Positions 1 through 9,852 of a stretch of 64,000 nucleotides of DNA are shown piece by piece. This DNA comes from an uncultured Bacilli bacterium (GTDB lineage Bacteria; Bacillota_I; Bacilli_A; RF39; UBA660). The notes beneath the pieces are model-generated. The model did no database searches, was not told the DNA's origin, and saw only the letters and a program-made list of their open reading frames with translations. Each line of letters opens with the position of its first letter. The stretch's first letter is position 1. The DNA lies in assembly GCA_947585595.1 (NCBI GenBank), contig CANPXB010000006.1:1-64000 (forward strand), in the 5' to 3' direction. Both the position numbers and the translations under genes were made by a program.

Positions 1-1585
1 AAGAAGCATTATCAAAGATTGCTTTACCATGAACAATTACGTTAGGAGCCGCAAAATCTGTAGGTTGTTGCGTAATGATAATTGTACCTGTATTGTACTT
101 ACGAGCACGTCTTTGCATTTGGGCTAAGAACTCAGCACCTAATTCGTTTCTTGTTGATAATAAGACATGTGCTTCATCAACACATAATACCGTTGTCATG
201 TCTTTATCAAGACATAATCCCCATGCATACTTCAAAATATTAAAGAATAAAGCATTTCTAATATTTTCATCACTATTCATTAATTCCTTAATATTAAAGA
301 CAATAATATTACTATCAATATTTAAAGTTGTATGTCCACAGAAATAATATCTTAATTCTTTAGTTAAAGGTCTAACTTTAAGTTCAAGTCTTTCCATTAC
401 ATCTCTTTCACGTGTCTTTTCTGGCATTGAAAGTAAACGACCTTTTATTGTTGCATAAACATCATCAAAAGTTGGAAAATCTTCTGACTTTAATGTTGCA
501 AAATTAGTATCAAAATCTATTTTATAACGTTTATAAGTATCTTGTACTACTTCACTAAACATTGTTAAAACATCTTCTTCAATACTTGGTGAATAATACT
601 TCATAAAAGCTTTTAAAGATTGTAAAGCTCTAGTTAATACTGTATAACCTAAACCTTGATCTAACTCTTCTTGATCAGCATCAGGAACAACTTCAAGTGG
701 ATTAATCATTCCATATTCTCCACCTTTACCTAAATCAAGATAACTACCGTTTACATTACGGCACATCTCTTCAAGTTCACCTTCAGGATCAACACATATA
801 ACTTTATAACCATTTCTAATATGACTTCTAATAAGCAACTTCGCTGCCGTTGATTTACCACTACCAGAAGTACCTAAAATAATCATATTAGCATTATTTC
901 TATTATGTTCTTTCTTTATTTTAAATAAGAATTGGTTAAATAAAATAACTCCTCCTGAGAAATCAACTCCTAATAAAGTTGCATCACCAGGATCCTTAAT
1001 ACTATCAAAAACAAATGGATACATTGCTGCAATTGTAATAGAAGGTATTGGTGTACCAATTCTATTTTCAATATCTTGTTTTGGAAATATTGGAATAATA
1101 GATTTAAGTACTTTTTCTTGTTCAAACATCAAAGGAATTGCTTGCATTCCTAAAGCATCAATATAACTACGTACTTGCATCTTCTTCATTTCAAGTTCTT
1201 CTTCACTATCAGCTGTAATCATAACATGTAATTGAAAATCATATATTCTTGCTTGTGTAGCAGCTAACATTGAAATAAAACTCTCTAATGATTCATAATC
1301 TTGTCTAATACGCTCTTGAATAGTTTGATCTCTTTCAGATTGATAACGCATCTTTAAATCAGCTATTTCTTTATTAAGCATATTTTGTAATGTTGAAAAC
1401 TCAATAGGAATATGTTTAGCAACAATCTTAACTCCTGATATATTAGTTAAATTAGATAAAAAACCTGGATTAATAAACTTTGGATAACTAATTACTGTTA
1501 ATATTGTTGCATTTTTACCACTTATAATAAACTCCATTGGTTTAAATTGTAACCCTTTTGGAGCAATCTCACTCTTTATATTCAT
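1..1585 (-). CDS. VirB4/TraE-type conjugation ATPase, C-terminus truncated by the window edge
   Basis: Not in the ORF track because it runs off the window. Translating the minus strand from ATG at 1585 gives an uninterrupted frame (MNIKSEIAPKGLQFKPMEFIISGKN...) with Walker A GTSGSGKSTAAKLL and Walker B-like TTVLCVDEAH, followed by RRARKYNTGTIIITQQP. Confidence 0.88.
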   Translation of the reverse strand, partial: MNIKSEIAPKGLQFKPMEFIISGKNATILTVISYPKFINPGFLSNLTNISGVKIVAKHIPIEFSTLQNMLNKEIADLKMRYQSERDQTIQERIRQDYESLESFISMLAATQARIYDFQLHVMITADSEEELEMKKMQVRSYIDALGMQAIPLMFEQEKVLKSIIPIFPKQDIENRIGTPIPSITIAAMYPFVFDSIKDPGDATLLGVDFSGGVILFNQFLFKIKKEHNRNNANMIILGTSGSGKSTAAKLLIRSHIRNGYKVICVDPEGELEEMCRNVNGSYLDLGKGGEYGMINPLEVVPDADQEELDQGLGYTVLTRALQSLKAFMKYYSPSIEEDVLTMFSEVVQDTYKRYKIDFDTNFATLKSEDFPTFDDVYATIKGRLLSMPEKTRERDVMERLELKVRPLTKELRYYFCGHTTLNIDSNIIVFNIKELMNSDENIRNALFFNILKYAWGLCLDKDMTTVLCVDEAHVLLSTRNELGAEFLAQMQRRARKYNTGTIIITQQPTDFAAPNVIVHGKAIFDNAS

Positions 1586-1586
1586 A

Positions 1587-2186
1587 CTATGTTCTCACCG
1601 TCCCAAAAGTAGTAGTCATACCACCATTTAAGAAATTATCTAATATCATTCTTAAATCAGCATTTGAAACTTGTGTTGAATTAATTGTGGCATTAGCAAG
1701 ACCAGCAATTAAATTATGAATTCTCTTTTGAATAGTTTCCATTCTTTTCTCTTTAAATAAGATAAAATATTCAGTATCAACTACATTATATTCAGCACCC
1801 ATAAAGGCATTAGCTTTATTAATATCTTGAATAATTAACTTTCTAACTGCTCCATCACCACATCTTTGATATAAAAGTTGTAATTGTGATAAATATAAAT
1901 TAATATCTACAGGACGATCAGCTACTACTAACCAGAATTCATAATCAATCATATTATAAAAATTCTGTAAATTAAAGATAACATTATCTCTTTCACCTGC
2001 ATCTAAGATAAAGATATTTTTAGGTGCTACCTTAATTCCTGTAACATAATATCCATTATCTAATTGAATCATTCCATTCATTATATTCTTAATAGGAACC
2101 CAATCTTCAGAATACTTACTAGTCTGTTCGACATTTACATTATTTGAATTGTTGTTTACTGGTTCTATCATCGCCATATCTTGCAC
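1587..2186 (-). CDS. TraC-like / VirB4 N-terminal-domain protein
   Basis: 199 aa; YYVTGIKVAPKNIFILDAGERDNVIFNLQNFYN...; directly between PrgI-like and VirB4 ATPase ORFs, overlapping the former. Confidence 0.65.
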   Translation of the reverse strand: MQDMAMIEPVNNNSNNVNVEQTSKYSEDWVPIKNIMNGMIQLDNGYYVTGIKVAPKNIFILDAGERDNVIFNLQNFYNMIDYEFWLVVADRPVDINLYLSQLQLLYQRCGDGAVRKLIIQDINKANAFMGAEYNVVDTEYFILFKEKRMETIQKRIHNLIAGLANATINSTQVSNADLRMILDNFLNGGMTTTFGTVRT

Positions 2187-2478
2187 ACCAACCTCTCCAA
2201 TAATATTTTTTTCTTCCAGTATAGAATCTATATATATTACCTAATAAAGTCATTACATTATGATAATTAGGTACCGGTGCTATTAAGAAAGTTGCAAATA
2301 ATGCCGGTGATAATAAAGCAAACATAACACCCATACTATTAGATTCTATTAATAGTAACAAAAGTACTGTTATTCCTACTCCTGTTAGAAATATAACTAA
2401 ATCAACAGGAGTAAAGAAACTAAGTATTAATTGTGACTTTTTTGAGTTAGCTGGAATCAAATAATTATTTCCATTCAT
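2140..2478 (-). CDS. PrgI-family (VirB3-like) T4SS membrane protein
   Basis: 112 aa with two TM segments after NYLIPANSKKSQLILSFFTPVDLVIF; directly upstream of TraC-like/VirB4. Confidence 0.75.
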   Translation of the reverse strand: MNGNNYLIPANSKKSQLILSFFTPVDLVIFLTGVGITVLLLLLIESNSMGVMFALLSPALFATFLIAPVPNYHNVMTLLGNIYRFYTGRKKYYWRGWCARYGDDRTSKQQFK

Positions 2479-2503
2479 ATATCACACATTCCCTTCATTC
2501 AAT

Positions 2504-5236
2504 CTATTTTTTACTTTCTTTTTGTGCTCTTTCTTGTGTCTTAGCATTACGATATGTATCAGAATCTCTAAATTTCTGTTCAGCAACTTCGGCAGTAGTC
2601 TTCATCTTAGAAGCTCTAGATTCAGCTTTTTGACCAGGAACAGCAGATCTAGATTTATCAACCTCAGTATGCTTCTCTGCAATATAACCTTCAAATTCAG
2701 CAGTAGTCATATTAGATCGTACAACACCAGTACTATCTCTAACAGTATATCTAACATCATCACCACTAGCATCAACATCTACAGTTTGATTATTCTTTAA
2801 CTCTAAAGTATACTTTCCAACACCTTTGTTCATTGTAGAGAAATCTACAACACCACTAATAGCTCTTGCACCAAAGTTCTCAGCTATATAATCACCAAGA
2901 GATTGTTGACCATCGAATAAAACATCTTTATATGTATCAAGATCTTGTTGATGTGTTTCAAAGAAGGCTTTTAATGCTCTTGAAGTATCATTATCTATAC
3001 CAGAAGATGCTTCAACAAGTTTTCTTGCAACAGCTTCTTTCTTAGCTGCTTTTAATTCATCATCAGCATCAAGACGAGCTTTTTGTAATTCCTCATATGC
3101 ATCCTTATAATATGTTGAATTTCTATCTAAAACATAGTTTGCACGTTTAAATGTTGAATTTCTTAACTCATCAGCTATTTGTTGTTCAGTTCTTGTATCA
3201 CCAGCTGCTCTAGCTGCTGCTACTCTATCTTGAAGTTCTTTATTATATGCATAATCAGCAACATCAGCCCTTGCTAAGTCTTCAACTTTACGTTGAGCTC
3301 TCTTAACATATTCATCTTTATCAACAACTGTTCCTTCTAGTTGTGACTTAAGTCCAGCTAAATCTTGGAATAGTTTAACTTGTTTATCCATCTTCGAAGT
3401 ATCAATTGTACCAGTCGCCCAAACAGTAGCTCTCTTATAAGCATTATTAGCTGCATTACCAACTGCTGTAGAATTTAATAATCTAGTAAGTGCTTCAGCA
3501 GAAGCTCTTTGTGCATCATGATAAGCTTTTTCCAAAGCCGCATTTGTTGGATCTGCATCATATCTAGCTTTTGCTTGTGCTTCAAGCTTTTGTGCTTCTT
3601 CATAAGCTTTTCTATCACTTTCATGTTGTTGATGACGATCGTCTCTATTAGCACCAGCTTGATATGCTGCTTCATTAGCATTACCAGAAACTCGTTTTGA
3701 TTCTTCATTAGTCATTGCCATCTTATGACCTTCACCTGGTCCGAATTGACTCCAACTACTACGTGCAACTGCTGAAGCTCCACCAGCAAAAGCTGATCCA
3801 AGTCTTCTCATCATACCTTGACCTTTAGTTTTATTCCAGTTTTGCGCAGCCGTTCTTATACCAGATCCAGCAATAGCTTTAGCCGCAAAACCTCCACCTT
3901 CAGCAAACTTCTTACCAATTCCTAGTTTCATATCCCCAGATTTAATACCTAAAGAATCAGCAATAAACTTAGGAGCTTGACGAGCAAATGCTACTAAACC
4001 AAGAATTAATAAAGCTAAAGCTAAAAGTGTTTCTATCGTTGATAAATTCTGGTTACCCCATAAAGCATCAACCGAAGAGAACATTTCCGTCAAGTGACAT
4101 ATTATATAAACAACAATATAAACAACCGATATTCTAATAAACACTTCCATAAATGTTGAAACAACTGATTTTATATATTGACTAAAATTAGATTTAAAAT
4201 TTGGTAATACCTGCATAATGAGTGGTACAGGCGCTATTATTTGATAATAAGCTAATTTAGCAGCCCTAATACCCATATCTATACTAAATGAAACGAAAGC
4301 ATATAAAGTAAATGCTCCGGCTACTGTTGATAAACCAAATAAATAAGTTATTTCCCCATCATCAACATAATTATCCAAGAATGCTGTAAATATACCAAAT
4401 GATCCACCAGCTGCCGCATAAGAATAAGCTTGTTCCAAAGTTATTTTCTCTCCATTAGTTACATCTTGAATTTGTGATGCAGCTATACCTTCAGATACAC
4501 TAGCAATACATGTAAAAAGTGCTGCTCCTCCGACCAGAATATTAACAACTGGAATTTCCCAAGCAAAAGCTAAACCAGCTAAAAGACCTACACAAGCCGC
4601 TCCATAAGCTGCTGTACTTAAAAAGTAATCTTTAGGATCTGCTTCAATTTCCGCAGCTGTTTTACCACTATCTTCTGATGGAAAGAAAAATGCTTGCCAT
4701 AAACTAACAGCTGTAACTCCACCACCAATATGCTTAATTTGTTCATCAATATTAACAGATGAATCTATAGGGACTGATGTTCCACCAACATCAACACTAG
4801 ATTGGCCAAGATCAACAGACATATTACTATTACCCCTAAAGAATATTTTAGCTAATACATCGTGCTCTAAAAACAAATTTTGACCTTGATACATAACATT
4901 AAATATAACTGGAGCAATCGCAAGACCTACGACAGCTATAACAATTCTTTTAACTAATTGAGGTCCTAACTCATTCTTCATTGATTGTTCCGGATCAATA
5001 ATAGCTCTTAATATTGCATAAGCTAAGACAAATAACATTACAACCCCAACAATGGCATATATCTTATTAGCAATATCATTATAAGCATCAGAAGATAATA
5101 ATCTAGCTCCTGATATCGCCATAAATATTCTAAATACAGGACCAATATTACCATAAATAATAATTGAATCCAAAGCTAAAATGATGCCAACAAAACCACC
5201 AGTAAGAACAGATGTTAATTTAAATAAAGTACGCAT
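2504..5236 (-). CDS. VirB6/TrbL-like polytopic T4SS protein with long charged C-terminal region
   Basis: 910 aa; multiple hydrophobic segments in the N-terminal half, then about 450 aa of Lys/Glu/Ala-rich coiled-coil-like sequence; adjacent to PrgI and VirB4. Confidence 0.7.
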   Translation of the reverse strand: MRTLFKLTSVLTGGFVGIILALDSIIIYGNIGPVFRIFMAISGARLLSSDAYNDIANKIYAIVGVVMLFVLAYAILRAIIDPEQSMKNELGPQLVKRIVIAVVGLAIAPVIFNVMYQGQNLFLEHDVLAKIFFRGNSNMSVDLGQSSVDVGGTSVPIDSSVNIDEQIKHIGGGVTAVSLWQAFFFPSEDSGKTAAEIEADPKDYFLSTAAYGAACVGLLAGLAFAWEIPVVNILVGGAALFTCIASVSEGIAASQIQDVTNGEKITLEQAYSYAAAGGSFGIFTAFLDNYVDDGEITYLFGLSTVAGAFTLYAFVSFSIDMGIRAAKLAYYQIIAPVPLIMQVLPNFKSNFSQYIKSVVSTFMEVFIRISVVYIVVYIICHLTEMFSSVDALWGNQNLSTIETLLALALLILGLVAFARQAPKFIADSLGIKSGDMKLGIGKKFAEGGGFAAKAIAGSGIRTAAQNWNKTKGQGMMRRLGSAFAGGASAVARSSWSQFGPGEGHKMAMTNEESKRVSGNANEAAYQAGANRDDRHQQHESDRKAYEEAQKLEAQAKARYDADPTNAALEKAYHDAQRASAEALTRLLNSTAVGNAANNAYKRATVWATGTIDTSKMDKQVKLFQDLAGLKSQLEGTVVDKDEYVKRAQRKVEDLARADVADYAYNKELQDRVAAARAAGDTRTEQQIADELRNSTFKRANYVLDRNSTYYKDAYEELQKARLDADDELKAAKKEAVARKLVEASSGIDNDTSRALKAFFETHQQDLDTYKDVLFDGQQSLGDYIAENFGARAISGVVDFSTMNKGVGKYTLELKNNQTVDVDASGDDVRYTVRDSTGVVRSNMTTAEFEGYIAEKHTEVDKSRSAVPGQKAESRASKMKTTAEVAEQKFRDSDTYRNAKTQERAQKESKK

Positions 5237-5247
5237 CTAAATCACCT

Positions 5248-5649
5248 CTAACTAATACCACATGTACCATACCAACCTAATAAATTAAACAAGAAATTAA
5301 TTAAATCAGGAATTAAAAATAAAATAATTGCATAAACAATTCTTTTACCAGTCATCTTTGCTGCCTTCATTAAAGCATCTTTATCTTGACTAGCTGTTGC
5401 TTTAATAAAATCAGCCACAGACATTGCCAAGCACAATATTGGTGCAGCATACTTAAAAACATTAAATATCTGTTGTAAAAAATCTATAACTTCTTTATCA
5501 AATATTCCATCACAATCATCACTATCAGCTAAACTATAAGTAACTTCATAAGAAGAATAATCTAATGCTTTTACTTCACTAGTTACTAAGAAAAATCCCC
5601 CAATTAATACTAAAATAACCAATAATAATTTTCTATACATAGAAAACAC
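5248..5649 (-). CDS. VirB2/TrbC-like small membrane protein with signal peptide
   Basis: 133 aa; N-terminal signal-like segment, then two TM segments (FKYAAPILCLAMSVADFIKA ... IVYAIILFLIPDLINFLFNLLG). Confidence 0.6.
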   Translation of the reverse strand: MFSMYRKLLLVILVLIGGFFLVTSEVKALDYSSYEVTYSLADSDDCDGIFDKEVIDFLQQIFNVFKYAAPILCLAMSVADFIKATASQDKDALMKAAKMTGKRIVYAIILFLIPDLINFLFNLLGWYGTCGIS

Positions 5650-5727
5650 CTCATATCACAAAAATTATACCATAAAAAAAAAGATATTTAAATAAATATC
5701 ATTTCTTTATAGTAAAATAATTAACTT

Positions 5728-6111
5728 CTATTTGCATCCATGATTTTGAATACATTGTGCACATACTGAATAATCACCATCAGTAGTTGCACCAACTATA
5801 TTAAATACAGCACTAACTAGTTGAGGAACTAATAAAATAGCAATACCTGCAATAGCTCTCATACCTAATTGTTTCATAGCTTTTTTAATTTCATCATCTT
5901 TAGAAGCAACAACAGCTTTTCCTAAATCAATAGAACCAAAAATAATTATTAAAATTGGAATAACGATACAAAAAGCACCCATTACAATTCCTACTATATT
6001 CCAAACAAATTTAGTTTCTGCACAAAAATTTGAAACTCCTGCTAATGTATCCATATAAAACATCTCCTTCATTTCTAATATAATTGTATTTAAATTTACA
6101 TTATATGTCAA
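5728..6111 (-). CDS. VirB2/TrbC-like small membrane protein, second copy
   Basis: 127 aa; two TM segments with the same layout as 5248..5649 (IVIPILIIIFGSIDLGKAVVASKDDEIKKAMKQLGMRAIAGIAILLVPQLVSAVFNIVG). Confidence 0.6.
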   Translation of the reverse strand: MTYNVNLNTIILEMKEMFYMDTLAGVSNFCAETKFVWNIVGIVMGAFCIVIPILIIIFGSIDLGKAVVASKDDEIKKAMKQLGMRAIAGIAILLVPQLVSAVFNIVGATTDGDYSVCAQCIQNHGCK

Positions 6112-6120
6112 GTTTTTCTT

Positions 6121-7197
6121 TTATTCTTTGACAATGCCAAATAGCTTAGCAGACCTATTGCTTTCACTAGCTGGTCTATTCTTATCAAATCCTAATTTAT
6201 TTAAAAGTTCATCTAATACTCTATGTTTATCTTTCTTATCATCTAAAGGACTAATATTGTGGAAAACACTACATCTAGCCTCAGCTTCAAATTCCCTTAT
6301 ATCATTAGCATCTAATAAACTCTTATTTAAGATAACCTTCATCCCTTTAATCTTATCTAAAATATTACGATCTCTTCTTATCATCTTATTTAACATTAAA
6401 GTAGATGGTTCAATTAAATATAACATCTCCGTACAATTAGCTGCTTCTGCACTATCATTAACATCTATTAAGATAACATTATAGTTATTTACTGGATTCT
6501 TAATAACAGAGTTCAAATCTTTACTACTAACACTCTTTAATTCAGGATCATTAAAGAATAGAAAATCATTTTTATCTAATTCAAGACCTAATACTGAATA
6601 ATTTTCAGCTAACTGCTTCTTTAACATATATATTAAAGTAGTCGCACCAGCATGGTCAGTAAGATCTTTAATACCGATAATTCTAGTACCACCAATGCTT
6701 GGCATTGCAATACTTGAATTAATAAATGATCTCTCATTAGTAGCGCCTCTATTGTTACCGCCCATCATTCCTCCTTGAGGAGCTTGATTAGGCATTCCAC
6801 CACCATTATTACCGATAATATGGAATTGGGCAACATCCTTATACGTATTTGGATTATCAATTAAATACGTAATAGCATCTATATTTCTTGTAAAATTATA
6901 AATACCCATTGATACCAATTCAGATAAATACTGTGGTGAATTAACAACTGGAGAATCATCTAATAATAAGATTATCTTCGACATATCCATTCCAAAAGAA
7001 AGTCTTTGAATTTGTGATATATCTTGATATCCTGCTATAGCTGTAATATCTAATATCATTTTATTAAAGAAAAAGTTATCAAATTGAGCAACTAAATCAT
7101 CAACTTGAAATTCTCCATCAATTGTCTTTATTAAATCAATTTTATTACTTAAACTAGACAACATCGCAGAATACTTATTAGCAACTATAACATTCAT
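6121..7197 (-). CDS. TadZ/CpaE-like (MinD/ParA fold) protein with degenerate P-loop
   Basis: 358 aa; N-terminal receiver-like region, Gly/Met/Asn-rich linker, then MinD-like core (GTRIIGIKDLTDHAGATTLIYMLKKQLAENYSVLGLELD ... YNVILIDVND). The usual KGGVGKT is replaced by DHAGATT. Confidence 0.6.
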   Translation of the reverse strand: MNVIVANKYSAMLSSLSNKIDLIKTIDGEFQVDDLVAQFDNFFFNKMILDITAIAGYQDISQIQRLSFGMDMSKIILLLDDSPVVNSPQYLSELVSMGIYNFTRNIDAITYLIDNPNTYKDVAQFHIIGNNGGGMPNQAPQGGMMGGNNRGATNERSFINSSIAMPSIGGTRIIGIKDLTDHAGATTLIYMLKKQLAENYSVLGLELDKNDFLFFNDPELKSVSSKDLNSVIKNPVNNYNVILIDVNDSAEAANCTEMLYLIEPSTLMLNKMIRRDRNILDKIKGMKVILNKSLLDANDIREFEAEARCSVFHNISPLDDKKDKHRVLDELLNKLGFDKNRPASESNRSAKLFGIVKE

Positions 7198-7226
7198 TAA
7201 ATGTCAACTCCTTTTATTCTATATAA

Positions 7227-7838
7227 TTAATCAGTATAATCAGATTCAGCTATATTCTCATTAGAACCACTTTGTTCATCTTGAGGATAATATATTTCAT
7301 CTGTAATACCTTCAACTTTTACTGAGAAAAAACTCTCTACAGCTGGAACTTCAAACTTATAAAATAATCTAACTTTATAATATGAAGCTTTATATCTACC
7401 AACTTGTTTATTTGCCCTATATTTAGCAAAACAATAATAATACTTCTCATCAGGATTAGCTGGTTCATAAGTTGATGCAATACTACCACCATCTCTTAGT
7501 ATAGAAACACCATACCAATTACCAGGAGAATCTCCATCTGTTCCTGTTGGACAATAACCCATTGCATCATAATTACTACCCATTAAATAAAGATTAATAG
7601 TTTGAATCGTATTAACATTCGTCGTAATAGTTTCACCATCACGAATAATAGATTTACCATTATGATTAGAAGTATCTTTACTAATAACACCTTTATGTTT
7701 TTCAATAATAGTTAAAACTTCATTTTTTATTTTAAATGACTTTGAATAATTTATATTAACAATGATGTAAGCAGAAAATAAGAAAATAAATATAACGATC
7801 ATACCCAAAAGCCAAATATTTACGATACCATTTTTCAT
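7227..7838 (-). CDS. Pilin-like / pseudopilin-like single-pass protein
   Basis: 203 aa; MKNGIVNIWLLGMIVIFIFLFSAYIIV..., paralogous layout to 7846..8391 (INLYLMGSNYDAMGYCP vs INKFLKGTGYSSVGKCP). Confidence 0.55.
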   Translation of the reverse strand: MKNGIVNIWLLGMIVIFIFLFSAYIIVNINYSKSFKIKNEVLTIIEKHKGVISKDTSNHNGKSIIRDGETITTNVNTIQTINLYLMGSNYDAMGYCPTGTDGDSPGNWYGVSILRDGGSIASTYEPANPDEKYYYCFAKYRANKQVGRYKASYYKVRLFYKFEVPAVESFFSVKVEGITDEIYYPQDEQSGSNENIAESDYTD

Positions 7839-7845
7839 CTACACA

Positions 7846-8391
7846 TCACCCGTAGCATCTTTCATTAACTTCATCAAAATCATTAACCAAGTATATAATT
7901 GAAGTTTCACCACTTATATCAATACTAAACATACTTCTTAGAATTGGCCATTCTAATCTAAAGAATATAACTGCTCCATAATATGCTGATTCTGGATGTC
8001 CTACTGGACCATTAGTATAAATAACTCTATTATCAGCATCACTAGTATTTCTCGTAATCATATATTTAGCTAGACAATAATTAGTATTTCTATCTCCCGC
8101 AGGACGATAGCTACCACTACTATAGCTTTCATTTATATTAAAAGAAAACCAACAATTACCATCATCAGGACATTTACCAACAGAAGAATATCCAGTACCC
8201 TTTAAAAACTTATTAATACTACTTACTGAATCTTCATTAATACCATGTGCCCTTTCAATAGCTAGTAATACTTCATCCTTTATTTTATAACATCTTGAAT
8301 AATTAGTTGAAACACTAACAAATGTTGTAAATAAAGCTAAGAAAGTTATTACCATACCAAAAATCCATGTACCACCTATAGCTTCCTTCAT
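7846..8391 (-). CDS. Pilin-like / pseudopilin-like single-pass protein
   Basis: 181 aa; MKEAIGGTWIFGMVITFLALFTTFVSV... N-terminal hydrophobic helix; within pilin cluster. Confidence 0.55.
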   Translation of the reverse strand: MKEAIGGTWIFGMVITFLALFTTFVSVSTNYSRCYKIKDEVLLAIERAHGINEDSVSSINKFLKGTGYSSVGKCPDDGNCWFSFNINESYSSGSYRPAGDRNTNYCLAKYMITRNTSDADNRVIYTNGPVGHPESAYYGAVIFFRLEWPILRSMFSIDISGETSIIYLVNDFDEVNERCYG

Positions 8392-8399
8392 GTCTACAC

Positions 8400-8633
8400 C
8401 TACCCTCTAAATGGGCATTCAAAATAATCTCCAGAATCATCATTTGGATTCTTACAATAAGCCATCCAATTATCATTATAGCCATTATCACACATCGCAT
8501 TTGCGCAAGTGGCTCTATTTTGCATGCCTTCTTTTATCATTGGCCAAATAAACATAAAGAAAAAAGCCGTAAGCAAAGCAACGGCCGAAACAACAATTAC
8601 AGAACCAGTTAGTTCACCTGTAGCTTCTTTCAT
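8400..8633 (-). CDS. Flp-like pilin candidate
   Basis: 77 aa; MKEATGELTGSVIVVSAVALLTAFFFMFIWP; shares MKEATGEL start with 8666..8962; four C-terminal Cys. Confidence 0.6.
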   Translation of the reverse strand: MKEATGELTGSVIVVSAVALLTAFFFMFIWPMIKEGMQNRATCANAMCDNGYNDNWMAYCKNPNDDSGDYFECPFRG

Positions 8634-8665
8634 TTCTTAATCACCCCATTAAGATTCTATTAGAA

Positions 8666-8962
8666 CTAAGGATTAGTTCCGCCACCTTGAGTACCAGAAC
8701 AAGTCTTAGTATATGTACGTCCATTATATGTTGCAGTACATTCGAAGTTACTACAAGATGCTGAACTTGCTTGAGCACCTTCAGTACCTCCAGCAATCTC
8801 TGCTTCATAGTTACCATCTGCGTCCATATTAGAGCATGCTGTTTGTAAAGCTATGTTAGCTTGAATTTGTGGCATTATAAAGATAGTAAATAATGCAGCA
8901 ATTGCAGCAATAGCAACAACGGTAATAACTGTCATATTTAATTCTCCAGTAGCCTCTTTCAT
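8666..8962 (-). CDS. Flp-like pilin candidate, probably major subunit
   Basis: 98 aa; MKEATGELNMTVITVVAIAAIAALFTIFIMPQIQ; first gene after its own promoter (9005..9033). Confidence 0.6.
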   Translation of the reverse strand: MKEATGELNMTVITVVAIAAIAALFTIFIMPQIQANIALQTACSNMDADGNYEAEIAGGTEGAQASSASCSNFECTATYNGRTYTKTCSGTQGGGTNP

Positions 8963-9004
8963 TTATAAATCATCCTTTCTATCATATTTCTACTTTATAT
9001 AAAA

Positions 9005-9033
9005 AGTATATCATCAATTATTTTCTTATTCAA
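9005..9033 (-). promoter_or_regulatory. Sigma-A-type promoter upstream of the pilin gene cluster
   Basis: Minus strand: TTGAAT (9028..9033), 17-nt spacer, TATACT (9005..9010), upstream of the 8962 start. Confidence 0.6.
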
Positions 9034-9061
9034 TATTTTTTACATTTGTATACAGTCATTT

Positions 9062-9850
9062 TTACGAACCAATCATATTCATAACGGCTATTAATAGTAA
9101 GACCATAACACCAATACCTGTACATACAAGCATACTCATTGTCTTACTTTCCATTTTATCCAAACGCTCTTTATATCTTGTATCACGAGCTTTTTGTTGT
9201 AAGTTAGATATTGTCTTAGAGAAAGTAATTAATTGTTCTTGTTTTCTCTCTTGACGACCTAAACTTAAACGATATAACAAACGCATCATACGCATTGAAT
9301 CACGAACTGGATACATTTGCGCAAATTCCATATATGGTGTAACAGTTGCATCACCAGCATTGATTTTATTGATCATATCAATTAAACCTTCTCTAAATAT
9401 TTCTGGTGCATCATTAATTGATTTACCTAAAGCAACTGGTACAGTATAGTGTTGGATTAATATTTCTAGTCCCTTTAAATAATAAGGTAACATTGAATCT
9501 ATCTGTAATAAATGAGCTTTATAAAAGTTCTTTAAATTAAGATAATCCATCTTAAACATACCATATCCACCAACAACAGCTAATACAACCTTAACTGCTG
9601 TTAGATTAGATAACATAATAAATATTAATAAAATAATAACAATTAAACCATTCTTTATTCTCTTTTGGAATAAAACATCAGAGTCAAGACCTTCTCCATA
9701 CTTAGCTCTAACCAAGAAATCATAATCATCTTCTTTTAATTTCATAAAGATATCCTGATTATCTTGAATAAACTTATTAGGTTTAATATAACCATTAACA
9801 GTTAAAACAATAAATGCTACTATTCCTATAACAAGTATCTCAAAATACAT
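9062..9850 (-). CDS. TadC-like T2SSF-family pilus membrane protein
   Basis: 262 aa; TM segments flanking a helical cytoplasmic region (VTPYMEFAQMYPVRDSMRMMRLLYRLSLGRQERKQEQLITFSKTISNLQQKARDTRYKERLDKMESKTMSMLV), next to TadB and TadA. Confidence 0.7.
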   Translation of the reverse strand: MYFEILVIGIVAFIVLTVNGYIKPNKFIQDNQDIFMKLKEDDYDFLVRAKYGEGLDSDVLFQKRIKNGLIVIILLIFIMLSNLTAVKVVLAVVGGYGMFKMDYLNLKNFYKAHLLQIDSMLPYYLKGLEILIQHYTVPVALGKSINDAPEIFREGLIDMINKINAGDATVTPYMEFAQMYPVRDSMRMMRLLYRLSLGRQERKQEQLITFSKTISNLQQKARDTRYKERLDKMESKTMSMLVCTGIGVMVLLLIAVMNMIGS

Positions 9851-9852
9851 AA

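Noticed and set aside
75-347. Plus-strand 90-aa ORF
   Set aside because: Antisense to the VirB4 ATPase frame, which carries clear Walker motifs.
2522-2800. Plus-strand 92-aa ORF antisense to VirB6-like C-terminus
   Set aside because: Low-complexity Ser/Ile composition typical of antisense reading; no RBS or family features.
3475-3708. ORFs 3475..3708 (-) and 3509..3700 (+)
   Set aside because: Alternate frames inside the VirB6-like CDS coiled-coil region.
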